Shown piece by piece: positions 1-6,605 of a DNA stretch of 11,984 nt. The stretch is from Pseudomonadota bacterium (GTDB taxonomy: Bacteria; Pseudomonadota; Alphaproteobacteria; Acetobacterales; Acetobacteraceae), in contig JAFADX010000294.1 of NCBI GenBank assembly GCA_023424475.1, positions 1 through 11,984 of the forward strand. Reading direction: 5' to 3'. Numbering within the stretch: position 1 is the stretch's first letter; the number at the start of each line of letters is the position of its first letter. Below the pieces are notes generated by a model. That model did not search any database. It saw only the letters and a program-made list of their open reading frames with translations, and was not told where the DNA came from. Made by a program: the position numbers and the translations under genes.

Positions 1-45
1 CTCTAGTGTTCCCCGGGGTGCGGCGTCGCGCAATGGAGCCTGCCG

Positions 46-840
46 ATGCGCCAGGGACGTGCCGGTCTTCGCCTCTTGCTGCTGCTTTCGGGGCTGCTGG
101 CCGTGGGCTGCGCCGCATCGCCCCCGCCTGGTGCGATCGACGACGCGGGTTCCGAGGCGTTGCGGCTGCGCGCGACGATGCTGGCCGAGGTGTCCGGCGC
201 TGCCGTGCCGGCAACGGCGCAGGCGGAAGCCTGGGTTCGGCTTGCGCGCGAGGAGATGCGGCGGGCCGGACGGCGCCCCGCCGCGGCCGAGTTTGCGTTG
301 CTGGCCGATCGCGCGCCGACGGTCCAGCGCGTCGCGGTGCTGCTGATGCGCGCTGAGGGGCCGTGGGAGGTGGCGGCGAGCGCGCCGGCCTCGACCGGCC
401 TGGCGGGGGTGCCAGGTTACTTCATCACGCCGACGGGCGTCTTTGCGCAGGATGGCGGCATCCGCGGCTACCGGGCACTCGGCACGGAGAACCGCGAGGG
501 CATCCGCGGCCTCGGCGCGGCGGGGATGCGCGTGTGGGACTTCGGCTGGACCTATGCCGAGCGCGGCTGGACGCAGGATGGCACCGCCGCGCCCATGCGA
601 TTCGCGATGCACGCCACCGACCCCGAATATTTCGAGCCGATGCTGGGCTCACCCGCGTCCGAAGGCTGCGTGCGGATTGGCGCGGCGATGAACCGCTTCC
701 TCGACCTGCATGGCGTGCTGGACGCGGATGTCGAGCGCCTGGCGGTGACGGAACCCCGGTTCGGTTCGTTGCTGCGGCCGGACCGCAGGCCCACTCCCTA
801 TGCCGGCCGCCTGCTGATCGTGGTCGATACCTCCCGGTGA
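46..840 (+). CDS. L,D-transpeptidase-like (YkuD-type) lipoprotein
   Basis: Probable periplasmic peptidoglycan-modifying protein of 264 residues. The N-terminus has an Arg-rich start, a Leu-rich hydrophobic core (residues 8-20) and a lipobox-like LAVGC ending at Cys22, so it is predicted to be lipidated and membrane-anchored. Residues about 25-110 are Ala/Arg-rich with no recognised domain. The C-terminal half (about 122-262) resembles the YkuD fold: YFITPTGVF, then His189 and the catalytic-type block SPASEGCVRI with Ser205, Cys208 and Arg210. In YkuD enzymes the Cys attacks the meso-diaminopimelate bond in 3-3 crosslinking or lipoprotein attachment. The usual SHGC is SEGC here, so Glu replaces the His before Gly. 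The start at 46 is preceded by GGAG at 35-38 with a 7-base spacing and gives an intact signal peptide. The fold call is fairly safe; transpeptidase activity is inference. The gene is transcribed towards the convergent cupin gene. Confidence 0.75.
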   Translation: MRQGRAGLRLLLLLSGLLAVGCAASPPPGAIDDAGSEALRLRATMLAEVSGAAVPATAQAEAWVRLAREEMRRAGRRPAAAEFALLADRAPTVQRVAVLLMRAEGPWEVAASAPASTGLAGVPGYFITPTGVFAQDGGIRGYRALGTENREGIRGLGAAGMRVWDFGWTYAERGWTQDGTAAPMRFAMHATDPEYFEPMLGSPASEGCVRIGAAMNRFLDLHGVLDADVERLAVTEPRFGSLLRPDRRPTPYAGRLLIVVDTSR

Positions 841-889
841 TGGGCGTGCCCCGGTGATAGTCACAGGGTGATGGTCAAAGAAGGGTGTC

Positions 890-904
890 GGGGAAGGTTT
901 CCCC
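890..904. terminator. Short hairpin between convergent genes
   Basis: GGGGAA and TTCCCC form a perfect 6-bp stem around a 3-base loop (GGT), midway between the stop codons of the convergent transpeptidase-like and cupin genes. It could act on either strand. There is no T-run and the stem is short, so the terminator role is weakly supported. Confidence 0.3.
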
Positions 905-912
905 CGGCCTTG

Positions 913-1410
913 TCACGCGTCAGGTGCCCTGTGGATCGGATCGATCCAGAGCACCGTCTCCGGCTTTTCCACCGGCTCGATGTCGATGTTGATCGCGACC
1001 GCCTCGTTGTCGCTGCGCACCAGCACGCATTCGAGCGTCTCGTCGGCCGAAGCGTTGATCTCCTGATGCGGGACGTAGGGCGGCACGTAGATGAAGTCGC
1101 CGGGGCCGGCCTCGGCGGTGAACTCCAGATGCTCGCCCCAGCGCATGCGGGCCTTGCCCTTCACGACGTAGATGACGCTTTCGAGGTGCCCGTGGTGATG
1201 GGCGCCGGTCTTGGCATCGGGGTGGATGTGGACGGTGCCGGCCCAGATCTTCTGCGCGCCGACGCGGGCGGCGTTGATCGCGGCGGCGCGGTTCATCCCG
1301 GGCGTCTGCGCGGTATTGGCATCGAGGCTGCCGCCGGGGATGACGCGGACGCCGGAATGCTTCCAGCCGTCATCGGGGATGGAGGGATGGTCATGGCCGT
1401 CATGGGGCAT
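913..1410 (-). CDS. Single-domain cupin protein
   Basis: A 165-residue soluble protein with one cupin beta-barrel. Motif 1 is at about residues 69-85 (GAHHHGHLE, then VVKG), supplying likely metal ligands His71, His73 and Glu77. Motif 2 is GDFIYVPPYVPHQEIN at 104-119, supplying His115. All four ligands are present, so metal binding (Fe, Mn or similar) is likely. Cupins of this size include dioxygenases, isomerases and sugar or acid binders, and the substrate cannot be read from sequence. The His-rich start MPHDGHDHP (1-9) is unusual and may add metal affinity. Translation start: an upstream in-frame ATG at 1554 would add 48 Pro/Ala/Arg-rich residues with no domain character. The chosen ATG at 1410 has AAGGA at 1419-1423 with an 8-base spacing. 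It is the last gene of the minus-strand series, 166 bases beyond the membrane protein, so it may have its own promoter. Confidence 0.85.
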   Translation of the reverse strand: MPHDGHDHPSIPDDGWKHSGVRVIPGGSLDANTAQTPGMNRAAAINAARVGAQKIWAGTVHIHPDAKTGAHHHGHLESVIYVVKGKARMRWGEHLEFTAEAGPGDFIYVPPYVPHQEINASADETLECVLVRSDNEAVAINIDIEPVEKPETVLWIDPIHRAPDA

Positions 1411-1576
1411 GGAAGCGGTCCTTGGCGTGTCGAGACCCCCTGGAGAGAGGCCCTCCCACGCCGCGCCGCAAGCGGTTGGCGAAAATAACGATGGGCTGCT
1501 CCGCGGCGGGGTCGTGGGAGCAGCAGGTGCTTTCCGGGCCGGCCGCGGAGGCAATGGCTTTCCCGCGATCCGTGCC
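1411..1576 (-). other. Spacer between membrane-protein and cupin genes
   Basis: This 166-base non-coding gap is long for this strand. It must hold the cupin leader and perhaps a promoter. I see the AAGGA ribosome-binding site at 1419-1423 and a small A/T-rich patch near 1482-1490 (GAAAATAAC on the plus strand), but no convincing -35/-10 pair and no strong terminator hairpin. Confidence 0.4.
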
Positions 1577-2068
1577 TCAGCGCGGCGCGGCGCGGCGGCG
1601 CGCGAGCCAGAGGCGGGTCTGGTGGCAAGCCAGCAGCACGGCCGCCTGCGCGGCGAACATCAGCGCGAGGCGCGTCACGCTTCCGCTCAGCACCAGCAGG
1701 GCAAGGATGCCGCAGGCGGTGAGCACGAAGCCGAGGTGGACCCCGTGGTCGAAGGCCGACATGGCCGTGCGCCGCAGATCCTGGTGCAGCGGCAGCGGCC
1801 CGAGCAGCGCGGCGGCGAACATCATGATCAGGACGGAGGAGGCGACGGCGAAGCCGCCCTTGCAGGCGACCATGGCGACGACGGCGGTGAATTCCAGCGC
1901 GAAGGCGCCATCGGGCAGGGCGTGGCGCAGCAGGAGGAAGACCCCGGCGAGGACGGCCGCCGCCGTGGCCGCAGCCCGCAGGGGTTCGTCCTCGGTCCGC
2001 GCCGCGCCTTCGGCGAGTGGCCGCGGCAGGAGCGGCCAGGCATCGAAGCGCGGGCGGGGCTGGGCCAT
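1577..2068 (-). CDS. Small integral membrane protein, function unknown
   Basis: A 163-residue protein I do not recognise. After a Pro/Arg-rich N-terminal tail of about 30 residues, hydrophobic stretches appear at roughly 32-48, 58-91 (long enough for one long or two short helices), 112-128 and 132-148. The protein ends in the basic tail LARRRAAPR. This suggests four or five transmembrane segments with a charged, possibly cytoplasmic, C-terminus. A short polar loop, PLHQDLRRTAMSAFDHG at about 93-109, sits between helices. Translation start: ATG at 2068 is preceded by GGAGG (CCTCC on the plus strand, 2076-2080) at the ideal 7-base spacing. The in-frame ATG at 2107 would add 13 residues and has no such site. 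It lies 77 bases past the M20 gene on the same strand and could be the tail of that operon, though a hairpin at 2088-2108 intervenes. Transport or sensing roles would be guesses. Confidence 0.75.
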   Translation of the reverse strand: MAQPRPRFDAWPLLPRPLAEGAARTEDEPLRAAATAAAVLAGVFLLLRHALPDGAFALEFTAVVAMVACKGGFAVASSVLIMMFAAALLGPLPLHQDLRRTAMSAFDHGVHLGFVLTACGILALLVLSGSVTRLALMFAAQAAVLLACHQTRLWLARRRAAPR

Positions 2069-2087
2069 GGTCGGACCTCCGGGGGGC

Positions 2088-2108
2088 GATGGTCGGGGTG
2101 CGACCATC
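2088..2108. terminator. Perfect 8-bp hairpin between M20 and membrane-protein genes
   Basis: GATGGTCG and CGACCATC form a perfect 8-bp stem with a 5-base loop. On the minus strand it follows the M20 stop codon and ends only 7 bases before the GGAGG of the membrane-protein gene. No T-run follows on the minus strand. It could be a weak terminator, an mRNA 3' stabiliser, or a structure tuning initiation of the next gene. Confidence 0.4.
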
Positions 2109-2145
2109 CTTTCCCCGGAAGGGTTTCCGACCGGCTAACGGACCC

Positions 2146-3327
2146 TCAGCCGCGGCGCGGCAGGAGCCGTTCGGCCAGGGCCGCCCACCAGGAGGCGCCG
2201 ACCGGCAGGATCTCGTCGTTGAAGTCGTATCTGGGGTGGTGGACGTTGGCGTCGGCCTCCGTCCGCCCGCCGCCGAGCATCAGGTAGGCCCCGTCCTTGG
2301 CATTGAGCATGAAGGAGAAGTCCTCCCCGCCCATGGTCGGCTTCGGCATGGGCACCACGCGGGCCTCGCCCTGCACGGCGCGGGCGGCGTCGGCGGCGAG
2401 GTGGACGCTCTGCGCCTCGTTGACGGTCGAGGGGTAGAGGCGGATGAACTTCGCCTCGGCCCTGGCGCCGAAGGCGGCGGCGATGCCGGTGACCGTCTCG
2501 ACGAAGCGCTTCTCCAGCAGGTCGCCGACCTCCGGCGAGAACCAGCGCGCGGTGCCGAGCATCTGCACCGTCTCGGGGATCACGTTGTAGGTGTGGCCGC
2601 CGCTGATGTGGCCGATGGTGATGACGCCGGCGTCCACGGGCTCGACATTCCGCGCCACGATCGACTGCAGGGCCTGCACGATGGCCGAGGCGATCACCAC
2701 CGGGTCGTTGCCGTTGTGCGGCATGGCGCCGTGCGCCCCCTTGCCGGTGATCGTCACCTCGAGGTTGGCGACCGCGGCCATGACGGGTCCCTCGCGCCAG
2801 GCGAAGGTGCCGGCGGGCATGGAGGGCCAGTTGTGCAGGCCGAAGACGCGCTCCATCGGGAAGCGCTCGAAGAGGCCCTCCTTCACCATCACCTCGCCGC
2901 CGCCGAAATTCTCCTCGGCGGGCTGGAAGATGACATAGACGGTGCCGTCGAAGTTGCGCGTCTCGGCGAGGTACTTCGCGGCGCCGAGCAGCATGGTGGT
3001 GTGTCCGTCATGGCCGCAGGCGTGCATCTTGCCCGGGGTCTTGGAGGCATAGGGCAGGCCGGTATCCTCGAGGATCGGCAGCGCGTCCATGTCGGCGCGC
3101 AGGCCGATGGCACGGCCCGAGGCCGCGTTGTTGCCGCGGATCACGCCGACCACGCCGGTCCTGGCGATGCCGGTCACCACCTCGTCGCAGCCGAAGGCGC
3201 GCAGCTTGTCGGCGACGATCTCCGAGGTGCGGTGCTCCTCGAAGGCGAGTTCGGGATGCTCGTGGAAATCGCGCCGCCAGGCGGTCATCTCGGCGTGGAA
3301 GTCGGCGATGCGGTTGTTCACGGGCAT
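2146..3327 (-). CDS. M20-family metallo-amidohydrolase (hippurate hydrolase/aminoacylase-like)
   Basis: A cytoplasmic hydrolase of 393 residues, the usual size for M20D amidohydrolases, which cleave N-acyl or amide bonds of amino-acid conjugates. The signature is complete. RRDFHEHPELAFEE is at 18-31. HACGHDGH (102-109) supplies Cys104 and His106. QPAEEN (135-140) has the catalytic Glu138 and metal-ligand Glu139. GLHNWP is at 163-168 (His165), and HHP at 363-365 supplies the last ligand. The lid/dimerisation domain occupies about 185-295 and includes GKGAHGAMPH. Translation start: ATG at 3327 has CGGAG (CTCCG on the plus strand, 3336-3340) at 8 bases. The upstream in-frame ATG at 3384 would add a Pro-rich tail overlapping the SDR gene. 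It begins 19 bases after the SDR stop, so it is very probably co-transcribed with it. The exact substrate is unknown; carboxylate-linked N-acyl compounds are typical. Confidence 0.93.
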   Translation of the reverse strand: MPVNNRIADFHAEMTAWRRDFHEHPELAFEEHRTSEIVADKLRAFGCDEVVTGIARTGVVGVIRGNNAASGRAIGLRADMDALPILEDTGLPYASKTPGKMHACGHDGHTTMLLGAAKYLAETRNFDGTVYVIFQPAEENFGGGEVMVKEGLFERFPMERVFGLHNWPSMPAGTFAWREGPVMAAVANLEVTITGKGAHGAMPHNGNDPVVIASAIVQALQSIVARNVEPVDAGVITIGHISGGHTYNVIPETVQMLGTARWFSPEVGDLLEKRFVETVTGIAAAFGARAEAKFIRLYPSTVNEAQSVHLAADAARAVQGEARVVPMPKPTMGGEDFSFMLNAKDGAYLMLGGGRTEADANVHHPRYDFNDEILPVGASWWAALAERLLPRRG

Positions 3328-3346
3328 GGGTTCGGCTCCGGTCGTG

Positions 3347-4204
3347 TCAGGCGGAGGTGTGGCCCCGGGGGAAGGTGAGGGCAAGGCCCTGGTCGAGCGG
3401 AATCGGCTCCACCCCGAGCAGCCGGCGCATCGGGCCGATGTCGAAGGCCTTGTCCTCGGTCAGCCGGCGGATCTCGTCGGCGCCGATCCGGGGCAGGCCG
3501 GGGAGGAGGCGGGTGAGGGGGGCGAGCAGGCGCAGCGGCAGGGCCGGGATGGGCAGGATGGGCGGCACGCGCAGCCCGGCGGCGCGGGCGACGGCGGCCA
3601 GGAAGTCGCGGTAGGCCATGGGCGCCGGGCCGGCGATGACGATGGTGGCCGCCTCGGCCCAGTCACGCTTCACGGCAGCCAGCAGGCAGCGCGTCACGTC
3701 CCCCTGGTGGATCGGCTGGACCAGCGCATGGCCGCCCCCGGGCAGGGGGGCGGCGGGCAGGCGGGCGATCAGGGCGGCGAGGCGGCGGACATTGTCCTCG
3801 CCCTCGGCGCCGTAGATCATCGCCGGGTGCAGCATGACGCCCCGGCGGCCGGAGGCCAGGAAGGCGGCCTCCCCGGCGCGGACCCCGTCTCCATGCGCGT
3901 CCGGCCATTGCGAGAAGCGCCGCGTCGATCCCATCAGCACGAAGGAAGCGCCCGGCTCGGCGGCGGCCAGCAGCGCCGGCGCGTGGCGCGCATGGGCGGT
4001 GCCGACGATGCGATCCGCCCCGGCCAGCGCCCGCTTCAGCGCGGCGGCGTCGCGCAGATCCGCGATGCGCGCTTCCCCGGGCAGCCCCAGCGCCGCCCAG
4101 GCGGCCGCGTTGCGGACCACCGGGATGAAGGCGATGCCCCCGGCCGCCAGGACGCGCGCGAGCGCGGCGCCGGAGCGCCCCGTCGCGCCGACCAGGGCGA
4201 TCAA
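3347..4204 (-). CDS. Atypical SDR / NAD(P)H-binding protein, TTG start
   Basis: A 285-residue Rossmann-fold protein. Residues 2-5 form the first beta strand, followed by GATGRSG (6-12), the glycine-rich motif of atypical SDR and NmrA-type proteins. Further family signs are FVLMGSTRRF (88-97) and MLHPAMIYGAEGEDN (124-138). The Tyr-x3-Lys catalytic pair of classical SDRs is absent; the helix reads VRAGEAAFL at about 108-116. The protein may therefore bind a nucleotide without ordinary dehydrogenase chemistry, or use another mechanism. The start is TTG: its last bases overlap the TGA of the dehydratase gene (TTGA, 4201-4204). A start further downstream would delete the Rossmann strand, so TTG is the only sensible choice. 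No clear Shine-Dalgarno precedes it, which points to translational coupling. Close linkage to the dehydratase suggests a shared pathway, for example on a sugar-acid intermediate, but this is inference. Confidence 0.85.
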   Translation of the reverse strand: MIALVGATGRSGAALARVLAAGGIAFIPVVRNAAAWAALGLPGEARIADLRDAAALKRALAGADRIVGTAHARHAPALLAAAEPGASFVLMGSTRRFSQWPDAHGDGVRAGEAAFLASGRRGVMLHPAMIYGAEGEDNVRRLAALIARLPAAPLPGGGHALVQPIHQGDVTRCLLAAVKRDWAEAATIVIAGPAPMAYRDFLAAVARAAGLRVPPILPIPALPLRLLAPLTRLLPGLPRIGADEIRRLTEDKAFDIGPMRRLLGVEPIPLDQGLALTFPRGHTSA

Positions 4205-5898
4205 GGCTCGGCGCGCAGGAAGGCCAGGTCCGCGCCCAGCGGCGCCTGCGTCACCTGTTCATGCACCAGGCGGTCCCAGCCGCGCTTCGGCGCCGGGGCC
4301 GGGACCCAGGAGGCGCGGCGCTTGGCCATGGTCGCGTCGTCCACCAGCAGCTCGAGGCTGCGGTTCTTCACCGACAGGCGGATGCGGTCGCCGCTCTCGA
4401 CGAAGGCGAGCGGGCCGCCGACCGAGGCCTCGGGCGAGATGTGCAGCACGATGGTGCCGAAGGCGGTGCCGGACATGCGGCAGTCGCTCATCCGCACCAT
4501 GTCCTTCACGCCCTGGCGCGCGAGCTTCTTCGGGATGGGCAGGTAGCCGGCCTCCGGCATGCCGGCGGGCGAGCGCGGCCCGGCGCCCTTCAGCACCAGG
4601 ATGTCCTGCGGCGTGACGTCGAGATGCGGGTCGTCGATCCGGTCCGAAAGATCCTTCAGCCCGTCGAAGACGATGCAGCGGGCCTCGGTCTCGAACAGCG
4701 CGGGGGTCGCCGCGCTGCGCTTGAGGATGGCGCCGTCCGGTGCGAGGGAGCCGAAGAGCGAGATCAGCCCGCCGACCGGCGAGACCGGCTCGGCGCGCGC
4801 GCGGATGATGCGGCGGTCGACGAAATGCGACCCGTCGCCGATACGCTGTTCCAGCGTGTCGCCGTCGAGGTCTTTCGCGGAAAGGTCGAGCAGGTCGCGC
4901 AGTTCCCACAGCAGGGCGCGCATGCCGCCGGCGGCGTGGAAGTCCTCCATGTAGCCCTCGCCGGTGGGCTTGAGGTCGACCAGCACCGGGGTTTCCTCGG
5001 ACAGCGCATCGAGGCGCTTCAGGTCGAGCGACAGCCCCGCGCGGCCGGCGATGGCGGCGAGGTGGACGATCGCGTTGGTGGAACCGCCCAGGGCCAGCAG
5101 CACGCGCACCGCGTTGTCGAGGTTGCCCTGCGTCATCAGCGAGAGCGGCGCGACGGGGTTCCTGATCAGCCGCACCGCCTGCGCGCCGGCCTCCTCGGCG
5201 ATGCGCAGCCGGTCGGCATGGACAGCGGGCGCGGAGGCGGCATCGAGCGGCATGAAGCCGAGGGTCGAGGCGAGGCAGGCCATGGTCGAGGCGGTGCCCA
5301 TCACGCCGCAGGTGCCCGCCGTGGTGGCGAGCTTGCCTTCCAGCGTGTTGATCTTCTCGTCCGACACCTCGCCCGCGCGGTAGCGCGCCCAGTAGCGGCG
5401 GCAATCGGTGCAGGCGGACAGGCGCTCGCCCTCGAAGGCCTGGGCGAGCATGGGGCCGACCACCAGCATGACCGAGGGCGTGCCCGAGCTGATCGCGCCC
5501 ATGAGCTGCGCCGGCACCGTCTTGTCGCAGCCGCCCACCAGCACCGCGGCATCCATCGGCTGGTTGGCGAGCATGGTCTCGGTGTCGAGCGCCATCAGGT
5601 TGCGGTAGTGCATCGAGCAGGGCGAGAGCGAGGGCTCGCAGATGCTGATGGTCGGGAAGGCCATCGGCAGGCCGCCGGCGGCGAGCACGCCGCGCTTCAC
5701 CGCCTCGATCAGTTCCGGAACCGTGCGGTGGCAGTTGTTGTAGTCGCTGGCGGTATCGGCGATGCCGACGACCGGCTTGTCCAGCATCGCCTGCGAGTAG
5801 CCCATGGACTTGGCGAAGGATCGCCGCAGATAGAGCGCGAAGGCCGGGTCACCGTAGTTGGAAGCGTTGCGGCCAAGGCCATGGGGCTTGTCGGTCAT
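4201..5898 (-). CDS. IlvD/Edd-family dehydratase, probable sugar-acid (aldonate) dehydratase
   Basis: A 565-residue Fe-S dehydratase of the IlvD/Edd superfamily, which converts 2,3-dihydroxy acids to 2-oxo acids. Candidate [2Fe-2S] ligands are Cys56 (DYNNCHRTVPE), Cys124 (GGCDKTVPA) and Cys197 (AGTCGVMGTA). Mg-binding residues by family analogy are Glu88 (ICEPS), Asp125, the usually carbamylated Lys126, and Glu449 (MPEAGY). The catalytic Ser476 lies in DCRMSGTAFG. These blocks match pentonate/aldonate dehydratases (L-arabinonate, D-xylonate type) better than biosynthetic dihydroxy-acid dehydratase, which typically reads DGRFSG. Translation start: ATG at 5898 with GGAGG (CCTCC on the plus strand, 5905-5909) at 6 bases. 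It lies 33 bases after the VOC gene and overlaps the SDR gene by TTGA, so it is the centre of the minus-strand operon. The specific substrate cannot be decided here, and a catabolic role is more likely than branched-chain synthesis. Confidence 0.92.
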   Translation of the reverse strand: MTDKPHGLGRNASNYGDPAFALYLRRSFAKSMGYSQAMLDKPVVGIADTASDYNNCHRTVPELIEAVKRGVLAAGGLPMAFPTISICEPSLSPCSMHYRNLMALDTETMLANQPMDAAVLVGGCDKTVPAQLMGAISSGTPSVMLVVGPMLAQAFEGERLSACTDCRRYWARYRAGEVSDEKINTLEGKLATTAGTCGVMGTASTMACLASTLGFMPLDAASAPAVHADRLRIAEEAGAQAVRLIRNPVAPLSLMTQGNLDNAVRVLLALGGSTNAIVHLAAIAGRAGLSLDLKRLDALSEETPVLVDLKPTGEGYMEDFHAAGGMRALLWELRDLLDLSAKDLDGDTLEQRIGDGSHFVDRRIIRARAEPVSPVGGLISLFGSLAPDGAILKRSAATPALFETEARCIVFDGLKDLSDRIDDPHLDVTPQDILVLKGAGPRSPAGMPEAGYLPIPKKLARQGVKDMVRMSDCRMSGTAFGTIVLHISPEASVGGPLAFVESGDRIRLSVKNRSLELLVDDATMAKRRASWVPAPAPKRGWDRLVHEQVTQAPLGADLAFLRAEP

Positions 5899-5931
5899 GC
5901 GTGTCCTCCGCGCCGCCGCGCGGCACCGCCG

Positions 5932-6324
5932 TTAGGCCGGGCGGTGGCAGACGCAGCAGAGCTTGTTGCCGTCGGGGTCGCGCACATAAGCACCGTAGTA
6001 GTCGGGGTGGTAGTGCGGCCGCAGGCCGGGCGCGCCCTCGTCCGTCCCGCCATGGGCCAGGGCGGCGCCGTGGAAGCGGTCCACCGTGGCGCGGTCGGCG
6101 GCTTCGAAGGCGACCGTCACGCCATTGCCGGCCGTCGCCGGCTTCCGGTCGAGCGGCCCGATGACCCAGAACTGGGGCGTCACCTCGGGGGCGGCGGCGT
6201 AGCCGGCATAGCCCTTGTCGAGGTCGAATTCCTGCCGCGCCAGGCCCAGCAGGGCGAGCAGCGGGTCGTAGAAGGCGACGGCCCGGCGGGCATCGTTGGT
6301 GCCGAGCGTGATGTGGCTGTACAT
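5932..6324 (-). CDS. VOC-superfamily (glyoxalase/bleomycin-resistance fold) protein
   Basis: A 130-residue protein with two beta-alpha-beta-beta-beta modules. The first begins MYSHITLGTNDARRAVAFYDPLL (first metal-type residue His4). The second ends LRPHYHPDYYGAYVRDPDGN followed by KLCCVCH. In glyoxalase-like enzymes the strand after DPDGNK usually carries a metal-binding Glu; here that site is Cys123 in a CCVCH cluster, so metal use may differ. His104 and His106 are further candidates. Translation start: ATG at 6324 begins exactly at the first strand and has AGGAG (CTCCT on the plus strand, 6335-6339) 10 bases away. The upstream in-frame ATG at 6582 would add 86 low-complexity residues running through the rplM control region. 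It is the first gene of the minus-strand operon, 33 bases before the dehydratase. The substrate is unknown; lyase, dioxygenase, binding or detoxification roles all occur in this fold. Confidence 0.88.
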   Translation of the reverse strand: MYSHITLGTNDARRAVAFYDPLLALLGLARQEFDLDKGYAGYAAAPEVTPQFWVIGPLDRKPATAGNGVTVAFEAADRATVDRFHGAALAHGGTDEGAPGLRPHYHPDYYGAYVRDPDGNKLCCVCHRPA

Positions 6325-6502
6325 GGGCACGGGTCTCCTGCATGGCGCGGCCCGGGCCGGGCCGCGGTGCCGCAGGCTGCCCGAGGGCGGCGGCGGCATC
6401 AATTCACGTTTTGTTCTCGTTCGGATTTCCGGCCCGGCAGGGCGGCGATGCGCGGCGCCTCCGCTTCGGGACCTGGGTGCCGGAGGGTGGGCCGGTGGAT
6501 GA

Positions 6503-6516
6503 GGTATCAAAATACC
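6503..6516. repeat. Small AT-rich inverted repeat (possible operator)
   Basis: GGTAT and ATACC form a perfect 5-bp dyad around CAAA, 25 bases upstream of the rplM -35 hexamer. The A/T content stands out against the GC-rich surroundings. It could be a protein-binding site for either divergent transcript or chance; the arms are short. Confidence 0.3.
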
Positions 6517-6540
6517 GTATCCGGGAATCCCGCTTCCTGC

Positions 6541-6569
6541 TTGACTTTCCAGGCCGCCGCGACGATACA
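6541..6569 (+). promoter_or_regulatory. sigma70-type promoter for rplM-rpsI
   Basis: The -35 element TTGACT (6541-6546, preceded by C as in many alphaproteobacterial promoters) and the -10 element GATACA (6564-6569) are separated by exactly 17 bases. Transcription would begin around 6575-6577, leaving a leader of about 30 bases before the rplM ATG. This fits a short-leader ribosomal-protein operon. There is no room for a long autoregulatory leader. Confidence 0.75.
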
Positions 6570-6605
6570 CCGCGCCAGTCATTCAGCCCGACACTTGGAA
6601 CACCG

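Larger units (their letters stand above)
6325..6605. promoter_or_regulatory. Divergent control region between VOC gene and rplM
   Basis: This 281-base intergenic stretch serves two divergent units. On the plus side it carries the rplM promoter (6541-6569). It also holds an A/T-rich patch near 6398-6431, which could contain the leftward promoter although I could not fit a -35/-10 pair, and a small dyad, GGTAT-caaa-ATACC, at 6503-6516. The rest is GC-rich with no coding character. Confidence 0.6.

Noticed and set aside
868..1488. A 206-codon plus-strand frame opposite the cupin gene
   Set aside because: The cupin metal motifs on the minus strand are unmistakable. The plus-strand product is Asp/Val/Gly-rich mirror coding.
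1411..1554. N-terminal extension of the cupin from an upstream ATG at 1554
   Set aside because: The added 48 residues are Pro/Ala/Arg-rich with no domain, while the ATG at 1410 has a well-placed AAGGA.
2017..4546. Two long overlapping plus-strand frames (2017-3378 and 3089-4546)
   Set aside because: Both are antisense to the M20 and SDR genes, overlap each other, and show no recognisable domain.
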